A stretch of DNA of 49,301 bases, taken from positions 1 through 49,301 of the forward strand of contig JAKADY010000021.1 of NCBI GenBank assembly GCA_021826065.1. The letters run 5' to 3'. Position numbers and translations under genes: made by a program. This stretch comes from Pseudomonadota bacterium (GTDB lineage: Bacteria > Pseudomonadota > Gammaproteobacteria > Burkholderiales > Thiobacillaceae). The notes beneath the pieces were generated by a model. It saw only the letters and a list, made by a program, of their open reading frames with translations. It ran no database searches and was not told the DNA's origin. This document shows, piece after piece, positions 17,815 to 24,963 of the stretch. The stretch's first letter is position 1; the number at the start of each line of letters is the position of its first letter.

Positions 17815-18258
17815 ATGGAGCGCATCACCATCTCCCTCGACCGTGCGCTGGCCGAGGCATTCGACCGCCTGATCCGCGGGCGCGGTTACGCCAACCGCTC
17901 AGAGGCGATCCGCGACATCCTGCGCCGTGAACTGGAGGCCGAGCGCCTGGCGCGCGAGGAGGCCCCCCATTGCGTGGCCAGCCTGTCCTATGTTTACAAC
18001 CACCACGAGCGGCAACTGGCCGAGCGTCTCACCGAGCAGCAACACCACGCCCACGATCTGGTGGTCTCCACCCTGCACGTCCACCTGGACCACGACCACT
18101 GTCTGGAGGCCGTGGTCCTGCGCGGCGCGACCGAAGAGGTGCGCCGCTTCGCCGACCGCCTGACGGCCGAGCGGGGCGTGCGGCATGGGCAGCTCAACCT
18201 GATCCCCGTCGACAGCGAAGCAGTACTGCCGCACGTGCACGTGCGGCCCAAGAGCTGA
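17815..18258 (+). CDS. nikR: NikR, nickel-responsive repressor
   Basis: This 147-residue protein has an N-terminal ribbon-helix-helix DNA-binding domain (MERITISLDRALAEAFDRL) and a C-terminal ACT-like nickel-binding domain. The high-affinity Ni ligands are seen as H77, H88, H90 and C96, with exactly the E. coli spacing (H76, H87, H89, C95). NikR represses nickel uptake when nickel is plentiful. It lies directly upstream of a NikR-type palindrome and the nikKL..MQO genes, which fits that role. GGAG seven bases before the ATG is the ribosome-binding site. Confidence 0.96.
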   Translation: MERITISLDRALAEAFDRLIRGRGYANRSEAIRDILRRELEAERLAREEAPHCVASLSYVYNHHERQLAERLTEQQHHAHDLVVSTLHVHLDHDHCLEAVVLRGATEEVRRFADRLTAERGVRHGQLNLIPVDSEAVLPHVHVRPKS

Positions 18259-18298
18259 GCGGGCCTGAAGCCACATGACACGGGATCTTGTAGCGTAT

Positions 18299-18327
18299 AG
18301 TATGAGTTATGAAAAATACTTCATACT
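18299..18327. promoter_or_regulatory. NikR-type operator
   Basis: AGTATGA-N15-TCATACT is a perfect 7-bp inverted repeat between nikR and nikK. The half-sites match the E. coli NikR operator (GTATGA-N16-TCATAC) with a spacer one base shorter. It covers the -35 region of the predicted nikK promoter, as expected for repression. Confidence 0.8.
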
Positions 18328-18332
18328 TTTTG

Positions 18333-18341
18333 TGCTAGATT
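18333..18341 (+). promoter_or_regulatory. Extended -10 (TGC TAGATT) of the nickel-transport operon
   Basis: TG-C-TAGATT lies just downstream of the NikR-type operator and about 22 bases before the nikK ATG. The -35 position falls inside the operator. Confidence 0.5.
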
Positions 18342-18362
18342 TACGGCAAGACTCTGCCGGCA

Positions 18363-19058
18363 ATGCGTATGCGTCCCCCCTTGGCCCTCCTGTTCCTTGC
18401 CAGCCTGACCGCGCATGCGCATGACTTGTGGGTGGAGCGGGATACCTCGGGGCTCACCCTGCGGTATGGGCACGAACGCTCGGGCCATGGCGGTGCCCGG
18501 GTACTCGAATATGCGCCGGAGCAGGTCCGGGAGGCCCTCTGCCATGACAGCGACGGGCGCCCGCTCAAGGCACGGGTGAGCCCGACCTGGCCGGTGCGCC
18601 TGCTGGCGGACTGTGCCGTGAGCCTCTTCGTCTTCTCCACCGGCTACTGGAGCAAGACCCCCCAAGGCACAAAGAACCTGCCCAAAACCGAGGCGGGCAC
18701 CGTCTTCGACAGCTGGCTCTCGATCGAGTCGGTCAAGCGCATCGACGCCTGGGGCGAGGCCCTCACCCGGCCCCTCACCCAGGGGCTCGAACTCACGCCG
18801 CTGGAAAACCCGCTGCGGCTCAAACCCGGCGACAAACTGCACCTGGCCGTCTTCCAGGCCGGTCGCCCTGCCGCCGGGGTGACCGTTGCCTATTTCGGCC
18901 AGCCGCGCGGCGTGACCGACCGCGACGGCCGCATCAACATCGCCCTGCGCCGCCCCGGCTTCCAGCTCATCCAGGCGAGCATCGAGACCCCGCTCGCCGA
19001 CGGCAAGGCCGACCGGCGGGTGGAGACGGCGGCGCTGCAGTTCGAACTGCCGCAATGA
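18363..19058 (+). CDS. nikK: NikK-like periplasmic protein (DUF4198)
   Basis: This 231-residue exported protein has a signal peptide to about residue 17-19 (LTAHA), followed by HDLWVERDTSG, the usual opening of DUF4198 proteins. A C-terminal beta-rich domain contains GVTVAYFGQPRGVTDRDGRI, a carboxypeptidase-regulatory-like fold. NikK components assist ECF-type nickel transporters of the NikMQO class in the periplasm. The gene is first in the operon behind the NikR-type operator and overlaps nikL by four bases (ATGA). The family call is firm; the exact role (metal delivery or binding) is inferred. Confidence 0.85.
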   Translation: MRMRPPLALLFLASLTAHAHDLWVERDTSGLTLRYGHERSGHGGARVLEYAPEQVREALCHDSDGRPLKARVSPTWPVRLLADCAVSLFVFSTGYWSKTPQGTKNLPKTEAGTVFDSWLSIESVKRIDAWGEALTRPLTQGLELTPLENPLRLKPGDKLHLAVFQAGRPAAGVTVAYFGQPRGVTDRDGRINIALRRPGFQLIQASIETPLADGKADRRVETAALQFELPQ

Positions 19059-19480
19059 GCACCCCCCTGCTCCTGCTTCTGTGCCTGTGCGCCACTTCCG
19101 CGCTGGCCCACGAGCTGCACCACGAGGTCTCCCAGGCGCAGGCCGTCGTCATCCGCCTGACCTATGGCGACGACACCCCGTTTGCCTTCGAGGCCTACGA
19201 GATCTACCCCGAGGGCGGCAAGCTTCCGGCCCAGGTGGGGCGCACCGACGCCCAGGGACGCGTCGCCTTCCTGCCGCCGCAGGCCGGCCGCTGGCGGGTG
19301 AAGACCTGGTCCGAGGACGGTCACGGCCTGGAATTCACCCTCGAGACCGGGGTCGGCACCACACCGGCGGCTGAGGACAGGCCCCTCTACGAACGCCATG
19401 GACGCATCGTCGCCGGCGTGGCCCTGATCCTGGGCCTGTTCGGGGTGCTCAATCTCTATCTCAAACGCAAGAAATCATGA
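19055..19480 (+). CDS. nikL: NikL-like nickel transporter component
   Basis: This 141-residue protein has a signal peptide ending at ALA, a mature start HELHHEV, a periplasmic beta domain (VGRTDAQGRVAFLPPQAGRW) and one C-terminal membrane helix followed by a basic tail (YLKRKKS). This is the layout of NikL, the small membrane-anchored partner of NikM. It overlaps nikK and the following barrel gene by four bases each, so the three are translationally coupled. Confidence 0.85.
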   Translation: MSTPLLLLLCLCATSALAHELHHEVSQAQAVVIRLTYGDDTPFAFEAYEIYPEGGKLPAQVGRTDAQGRVAFLPPQAGRWRVKTWSEDGHGLEFTLETGVGTTPAAEDRPLYERHGRIVAGVALILGLFGVLNLYLKRKKS

Positions 19481-20454
19481 AGACCCGCTTGTTGTTGTGC
19501 CTTGCCCTGCTCCCGCCCGCCGTTCTTGCCCACCACGGCGTCGCCTCGCTGGGCGCCATCGGCCTGGAAGGGCCCGGCGCCCCGGTGGAGACCTCCAGCG
19601 CCGCCACCCTGCCGCAGGGCCGATGGCTCACCTATCTCAAGGTCGATCACGCGAAGTTCCGCACCGATGACCCGACCGACGCCACCGAGGCGGACTACGC
19701 CCAATACTGGATGCTGGGTCTGGGCTACGGCTTCACCCCGTGGTTCTCGGCCTACTTTTTCCAACCCTACAACATCAAAAAGGACGAACGCGACGGCTTC
19801 AAGAGCCGCGGCTTCACCGATCTCAGCGCGATCGGCGTGTTCGGCTTCAAGTACGACCAGGGCTGGCAGCTTGTGCCCGCCAGCGAGAGCCTGGACGACC
19901 TCATGGACTGGCATTTCACCGCCTACGCGGGGCTGACACTACCCACCGGGGAGGCCAATCACCGTCTGCGCGACGGCAGCATCGACCCCGGCATGTCGCT
20001 GGGCTTCGGCAAACCCAGCTTCAGCTATGGCCTGACCGCCACCAAACAGGTGAGCGACGCCACCACCCTGGTCTTCGAGACCGGGCAGATGCGCTTCCAG
20101 GAATACCGCTATGCCGACGGGCAGACGATGCGCTTCGGCACCGAGACGCGGTTGAATGCCGCCCTGGCGCAGCGGCTGCTCAGCTGGCCGGAGCGCCGCC
20201 TGCGCCTGGACGGCAATGTCGAACTCAACTTCCTGCGCCTGGGCCGCGACGTGGAGGATGGTGCCAAGGCGACGGCCACCGGCGGCGACATCCTCTACGG
20301 CGTGCTCGGCGCGCGGCTCTATTGGGACCGCTTGAGCCTCGGTCTGGCCCTCAAGCGCCCGATCTGGACCGCCCTCAACGAAGCGGCCGAGCAGCAGGGG
20401 GCCGAAGGCAAAGAGCGACTACGCGCCATCGTGACCCTCTCCGCCCTCTTCTGA
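19477..20454 (+). CDS. Outer-membrane beta-barrel protein in the nickel operon
   Basis: This 325-residue protein has a signal peptide (cleavage after AVLA), a mature start HHGVASLGAIG, alternating beta-strand sequence throughout, and the C-terminal phenylalanine (TLSALF) typical of outer-membrane barrels. It resembles the broad phenol-degradation MetA/transporter-like barrel group. Four-base overlap with nikL and position before nikM place it in the nickel-uptake operon. Passage of nickel across the outer membrane is therefore a reasonable guess, but no metal site beyond the N-terminal His-His is evident. Confidence 0.75.
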   Translation: MKTRLLLCLALLPPAVLAHHGVASLGAIGLEGPGAPVETSSAATLPQGRWLTYLKVDHAKFRTDDPTDATEADYAQYWMLGLGYGFTPWFSAYFFQPYNIKKDERDGFKSRGFTDLSAIGVFGFKYDQGWQLVPASESLDDLMDWHFTAYAGLTLPTGEANHRLRDGSIDPGMSLGFGKPSFSYGLTATKQVSDATTLVFETGQMRFQEYRYADGQTMRFGTETRLNAALAQRLLSWPERRLRLDGNVELNFLRLGRDVEDGAKATATGGDILYGVLGARLYWDRLSLGLALKRPIWTALNEAAEQQGAEGKERLRAIVTLSALF

Positions 20455-20475
20455 TCCCTGATCCCTGACCCCTGA
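20452..20475. repeat. TGATCCC short tandem repeat between barrel gene and nikM
   Basis: TGATCCC occurs twice (20452-20465), then TGACCCC and TGA. The first TGA is the stop codon of the barrel gene. The core GATCCCTGA is shared with the array at 7326-7364, where the repeat likewise begins at a stop codon. Confidence 0.8.
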
Positions 20476-20476
20476 A

Positions 20477-21124
20477 GTGCACCTCCCCGACGGCTTTCTC
20501 TCGCCACAGACCTATCTGCCCGCCTACGGCCTGGCGGCAGGGCTTTGGTGGCTTGCGGCGCGGCGGCTGCGCCGCACGCTCGACGCCGAGCGCCTGCCCT
20601 GGCTGGCGGCCGTCACGGCGCTCGCCTTCGTGCTCATGATGCTGGCCCTGCCCCTGCCCGGCGGCAGCAGCGTGCATGCCACCGGTGTGGCCCTGCTGGC
20701 GGTGAACTTCGGGGTGTGGACCGCCTTCCTCGCCATCTCCCTGGTGCTGGCCCTGCAGGCCCTGCTTTTCGGCGTGGGCGGGGTGACCGCCCTGGCGGTC
20801 AACGCCCTGGCCCTGGGGCTCCTCGGTAGCGCTGCGGCCTGGCTCGCCTGGCGTGCAGTCCAGCCCGTCCATGAGGTCCTCGCCCTCATCCTGGCCGGCT
20901 GGGTATCGATGGTCGTGCCGGCCGCGATCATCGCCCTCGTCCTCGGCATCCAGCCCGCCATCGCCCACGACGCGGCGGGCCGGCCGCTGTTCTTCCCCTT
21001 CGGCTTGGCCGTCACCCTGCCCGCCGTGCTCATCCCGCACGCCCTGCTGGGCTTGGGCGAGGGCCTGCTCACCTGGCTGGGCACCCTGACGCTCAAGCGG
21101 CTGCGCCTGCGCCACGCGGTATGA
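20477..21124 (+). CDS. nikM: NikM/CbiM, substrate-specific component of ECF nickel transporter
   Basis: This 215-residue integral membrane protein has about six to seven helices. It starts MHLPDGFLSP, the invariant CbiM/NikM opening in which the N-terminal amine and His2 bind the metal. The start is GTG. The neighbouring nikR, NikR-type operator, nikK and nikL mark it as nickel- rather than cobalt-specific, and no cobalamin genes are nearby. It overlaps nikQ by four bases. Confidence 0.9.
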   Translation: MHLPDGFLSPQTYLPAYGLAAGLWWLAARRLRRTLDAERLPWLAAVTALAFVLMMLALPLPGGSSVHATGVALLAVNFGVWTAFLAISLVLALQALLFGVGGVTALAVNALALGLLGSAAAWLAWRAVQPVHEVLALILAGWVSMVVPAAIIALVLGIQPAIAHDAAGRPLFFPFGLAVTLPAVLIPHALLGLGEGLLTWLGTLTLKRLRLRHAV

Positions 21125-21675
21125 AGCGCGACCGCCTGTTGCTCATCCTATACCTGACCGCGGTCGTCGCCGCCACGCTGGTGCATGAACCGTCGTCACT
21201 CGCGGCGGCCCTCGTCGTGCTCCTGCTGTTGGCCGGCCATGACGCCACCCGACTGCTGCGCCGCAGCCTGCGAGTCATTCTGGTGTTCAACCTGGCGGTG
21301 AGCCTGGGCTACGTCCTGCTCGCCTGGCTGCGCGGCATCTCCCCGTGGGAGACCCTGCTGCTCATTAACCTGCGGGTGCTGCTCCTCACCCTCCTCACCT
21401 TCCTGTTCATAAGCCGCGTGAACCTCTTCCGCGCCCTCGACTTCTCCCCCACCTTAAGCTGGCTGCTCGCACTCGCCTACAGCCAGGCCCTGGGCTTCCA
21501 GCGCGCGCATGCCGAATTCCGTCTGGCGCTGGCCAGTCGCTGCCTGGAGCGGCCGCGCCTGATCGACCGCTACCGCGCGAGCGCCGCGGCGGCCGCCTGG
21601 TTCATGGACCGCGCGCTCGCCACGGCGCGCGAGAGCGCCCTCGCCTTACGCGCGCGCGGCTTCTTCGATGCTTGA
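21121..21675 (+). CDS. nikQ: NikQ/CbiQ, transmembrane coupling protein of ECF transporter
   Basis: This 184-residue membrane protein has several hydrophobic helices and a C-terminal half with SRCLERPRLIDRYRAS and RESALALRARG, the short charged motifs through which ECF T-components contact the ATPase. It is somewhat shorter than most CbiQ proteins (about 225-260 aa) but has no frame break. It overlaps nikM by four and nikO by eight bases. Confidence 0.85.
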   Translation: MKRDRLLLILYLTAVVAATLVHEPSSLAAALVVLLLLAGHDATRLLRRSLRVILVFNLAVSLGYVLLAWLRGISPWETLLLINLRVLLLTLLTFLFISRVNLFRALDFSPTLSWLLALAYSQALGFQRAHAEFRLALASRCLERPRLIDRYRASAAAAAWFMDRALATARESALALRARGFFDA

Positions 21676-22441
21676 GCTCACCGGCATCACCCACCGCTAC
21701 GACGGCTGCCTCGCCCTGGTGGACATCAACCTGCGGGTGAACTCCGGCGAGAAGGTGGTACTGCTCGGCGCCAACGGCAGCGGCAAGTCCACCCTGCTCA
21801 AGATCATCGCCGGCCTCATCACCCCGAATGGGGGCCTCTACCGTTACAAGGACGAGGCCATCGACGCGCGGCGTCTCAAAGACAGGGCGCTCAGCCGCCG
21901 CTTCCGCCGCGAGGTCGCCCTGCTGTTCCAGAACCCCGACGCCATGCTGTTCAACCCCACGGTCTATGACGAGATCGCCTTCGGCCCACGCCAACTGGCC
22001 CTTGCCGACGTGGACGCGCGCGTGCGCCACTGGGCCGGCGTCATGGGCCTGACAGATAAGCTCCAGCAACTGCCCTTCAGCCTCTCCGGCGGTGAGAAGC
22101 AGAAGCTGGCACTGGCCGCCTTGCTGGCGGTCGGGCCCGAGCTGCTGCTGCTCGACGAACCGGTGAGCGCCCTCGACCCGCGCACTACGGGGTGGCTGAT
22201 CGACTTCCTGGCCGAGCTGCCCATCACCGTCATCACCACCACCCACAACCTAAGCCTCGCCCCCGAGCTGGGCAGCCGCGCCCTGGTCCTGAGCGAGGAA
22301 CACCGCCTGCTGCACGACGGCCCCATTGAACCCTTCCTGGCCGATGCGGACAAGCTGCGCGCCGCCAACCTGGTGCACAGCCACCGTCACCGGCATGGTG
22401 CTCTGGAGCACAGGCACGATCACGTCCACGATTGGGACTAA
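21668..22441 (+). CDS. nikO: NikO/CbiO, ATP-binding subunit of ECF nickel transporter
   Basis: This 257-residue ABC ATPase shows Walker A LLGANGSGKST, signature LSGGEKQKLALA, Walker B LLLLDEPVSALD and the switch histidine in ITTTHNLSLA. It powers nickel import with NikM and NikQ. The C-terminus is histidine-rich (HSHRHRHG, then HRHDHVHD), possibly a metal store or sensor on the cytoplasmic side; this is inference. copA begins 34 bases downstream. Confidence 0.9.
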   Translation: MLELTGITHRYDGCLALVDINLRVNSGEKVVLLGANGSGKSTLLKIIAGLITPNGGLYRYKDEAIDARRLKDRALSRRFRREVALLFQNPDAMLFNPTVYDEIAFGPRQLALADVDARVRHWAGVMGLTDKLQQLPFSLSGGEKQKLALAALLAVGPELLLLDEPVSALDPRTTGWLIDFLAELPITVITTTHNLSLAPELGSRALVLSEEHRLLHDGPIEPFLADADKLRAANLVHSHRHRHGALEHRHDHVHDWD

Positions 22442-22474
22442 CCGGGCTCGGATCGGCCGCGCCTGGCCGAAACC

Positions 22475-24904
22475 ATGGCCCAGTGGCATGATCTCATGGC
22501 CATGGCTGAGACACTGCGCCACACCCTGGAGCTCCCCATCGCCGGCATGACCTGTGCGGCCTGCTCGACGCGGCTGGAGAAAAATCTCAACCGCCTGGAG
22601 GGCGTGCGGGCGAGCGTGAGCCTGGCGGCAGAAAAGGCGCGGGTGGAGTTTGACCCCAATCAGACCGACCCGGCGGCGATCATCGCCCAGGTGGAGAGGA
22701 CCGGCTTCTCGGTGCCGGCGCAGACGCTGGACCTGGCGATCTCCGGCATGACCTGTGCGGCCTGCGCCGCCCGCATCGAAAAGGCCCTCAATGGGCTGCC
22801 CGGGGTGGAAGCGCGCGTCAATCTCGCCAGCGAGCGGGCGCGGGTGCGCTACACGCCGGGGCTGGCCGACGTCGGGGCCATCCTCGCCGCTGTCGAACGC
22901 GCAGGCTACAGCGCCACACCCATCACTGAGGCGACCCGCGCCGAGGAGAAGGCCCGTAAAGCGGCGGAATACCGCCGCGAGCTTTTCGTCTTCACCGTCG
23001 CCGCCCTGCTCACCCTGCCGCTGGTGGCGCAGATGCTGCCCATGCTCGCCGGCCAGGGCCATGCCGAGTGGCTGCCCGGCTGGCTGCAGTGGCTGCTGGC
23101 CACGCCGGTGCAGTTCTGGGCCGGGCGCCGCTTCTACACCGGCGCCTGGCACGCCCTGCGCGGCGGCGGGGCGAACATGGACGTGCTGGTGGCCCTGGGC
23201 ACCAGCACCGCCTATCTCTACAGCGCAGCGGTGTTGTTCCTCGACCCGGGCGGGCATCTCTACTTCGAGGCGAGCGCCGCGGTGATCACCCTGGTGCGGC
23301 TGGGCAAGCTCCTGGAGGCGCGCGCGAAGAGCCGCACCTCGGCGGCAATCGAGCAGTTGATGGCGCTCGCCCCGGCCACGGCGCGCATCGAGCGCGAAGG
23401 CCAAGTGGTGGAGGTGGCCGCGGCCGCCGTCAAACCCGGTGACATCGTGGTGGTGCGTGCCGGCGAGCGCATCCCGGTGGACGGCGTGGTGACCGATGGC
23501 AGCTCCAGTGTCGACGAGGCCATGCTCACCGGCGAGGCCATGCCGGTGGCGAAACAGGCGGGCGCGCGCGTCTATGCCGGCACCCAGAACCTCGACGGGC
23601 TGCTCAAGGTGCGCGCCGAGGGGGTGGGGGCGCAGACCCAGCTCATGGAGATCGTGCGTCTGACCGAGGCCGCACAGGGCTCCAAGGCGCCGATCCAGAA
23701 GCTGGCCGACCGCATCTCGGGCGTCTTCGTGCCGGTGGTGGTGAGTTTGGCGCTGATCACCTTCGCCGTGTGGTGGCTGCTCACCGGCGATCTCGCGCAA
23801 AGTCTCATCCCCGCGGTGGCGGTCCTGGTCATCGCCTGTCCCTGCGCCCTGGGTCTGGCCACGCCCACGGCGGTGATGGTGGGCCTGGGCCGCGGCGCCC
23901 AACTCGGCATCCTGGTGCGTTCCGCCGAGGCCCTGGAACGCGCCGAACGTCTCAACGTCCTGGCAGTGGACAAGACCGGCACCCTGACCGAGGGCCGTCC
24001 CACCCTGCACCATATCAAAACGGTGGGAGAGGTCAGTGAGGACGAGGCCCTGCGCCTGGCGGCCGGCCTGGAGCAGGGTGTGCGCCACCCACTGGCCGAA
24101 GCGATCCTCGCGGCGGCCCGCGCCCGCGGCCTCGCCCTGCCTGCCGCCGAGGCGATCGAGAACGTCGGCGGGCACGGCGTGCGCGGCCGGGTGGCGGGGC
24201 GCGCCCTGATCCTGGGCGACCCCGTCTGGCTCGAGGGCCTTGGACTCGCGGATGCCTGCGCCGCTGCATTGCCGCTGACCGCTGCCGCCCAGACCGTGGT
24301 CGCCCTGGCCAAGGCCGATCCCCAGACTGGGGACCTGCGCGCGCTGGCCTGGTTTGCCCTGGCCGACCCCTTGCGCCCAGGCGCGGCCGACGCCATCCAA
24401 CGGCTCAAGCAAAGCGGCGTGCAGGTGGTGATGCTCACCGGCGACAACCCGGCCGCGGCCGCCGCCATCGCCGGGGCGGTTGGGATCACCGATTACCGCG
24501 CCCAGGTGCGGCCGCAAGACAAAGCGGCCAGCGTCGAGGCGCTCAAGTCCGAAGGCCGCGTCGTCGGCATGGCCGGCGACGGCATCAACGATGCACCGGC
24601 GCTGGCCGCGGCCGACGTCGGCTTCGCCATGCGCTCGGGCGCCGACATCGCCCTGGAGGCCGCCGACATCACCCTCATGCACAACGATCTCAATGCCGTG
24701 GCGGATGCCCTGGCGCTGTCGCGCACGGTCATGCGCAAGATCCGGCAGAACCTGTTCTTCGCCTTCATCTACAACGTGCTCGCCCTGCCGCTGGCGGCCA
24801 TGGGCTATCTCAACCCGGTCATCGCCGGGGCGGCGATGGCCCTGTCCTCCGTCTCGGTGGTGAGCAACGCGCTGTTGCTCAAAGGCTGGCGTCCCCGCAC
24901 TTGA
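22475..24904 (+). CDS. copA: Copper-exporting P1B-type ATPase
   Basis: This 809-residue Cu+ ATPase has two N-terminal heavy-metal domains with GMTCAAC (residues 24-30 and 91-97) and eight predicted membrane helices. The CPC metal motif is at about C455-P-C457 ([12 protein letters not shown]), the phosphorylation motif DKTGT at about D499, and the hinge is [12 protein letters not shown]. It expels Cu+ from the cytoplasm. It lies close behind nikO, so read-through from the nickel operon is possible; no CueR-type site is evident. An in-frame ATG at 22502 is an alternative start. Confidence 0.95.
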   Translation: MAQWHDLMAMAETLRHTLELPIAGMTCAACSTRLEKNLNRLEGVRASVSLAAEKARVEFDPNQTDPAAIIAQVERTGFSVPAQTLDLAISGMTCAACAARIEKALNGLPGVEARVNLASERARVRYTPGLADVGAILAAVERAGYSATPITEATRAEEKARKAAEYRRELFVFTVAALLTLPLVAQMLPMLAGQGHAEWLPGWLQWLLATPVQFWAGRRFYTGAWHALRGGGANMDVLVALGTSTAYLYSAAVLFLDPGGHLYFEASAAVITLVRLGKLLEARAKSRTSAAIEQLMALAPATARIEREGQVVEVAAAAVKPGDIVVVRAGERIPVDGVVTDGSSSVDEAMLTGEAMPVAKQAGARVYAGTQNLDGLLKVRAEGVGAQTQLMEIVRLTEAAQGSKAPIQKLADRISGVFVPVVVSLALITFAVWWLLTGDLAQSLIPAVAVLVIACPCALGLATPTAVMVGLGRGAQLGILVRSAEALERAERLNVLAVDKTGTLTEGRPTLHHIKTVGEVSEDEALRLAAGLEQGVRHPLAEAILAAARARGLALPAAEAIENVGGHGVRGRVAGRALILGDPVWLEGLGLADACAAALPLTAAAQTVVALAKADPQTGDLRALAWFALADPLRPGAADAIQRLKQSGVQVVMLTGDNPAAAAAIAGAVGITDYRAQVRPQDKAASVEALKSEGRVVGMAGDGINDAPALAAADVGFAMRSGADIALEAADITLMHNDLNAVADALALSRTVMRKIRQNLFFAFIYNVLALPLAAMGYLNPVIAGAAMALSSVSVVSNALLLKGWRPRT

Positions 24905-24949
24905 GGCCGCCGGTGCTCGGCCGGTCGGGCGGGGAGCAGGGGCTTCTGA

Positions 24950-24955
24950 TATAAA
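24950..24955 (+). promoter_or_regulatory. -10-like TATAAA close to a start codon
   Basis: TATAAA ends nine bases before the ATG at 24964, leaving room for almost no leader. No Shine-Dalgarno sequence lies between, so a leaderless transcript is possible. The -35 is not convincing. Confidence 0.35.
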
Positions 24956-24963
24956 TTGCGCCC

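Noticed and set aside
22250-24682. 810-codon minus-strand frame opposite copA and the end of nikO
   Set aside because: It is an antisense shadow of copA, rich in His/Gly/Arg low-complexity sequence and without motifs.
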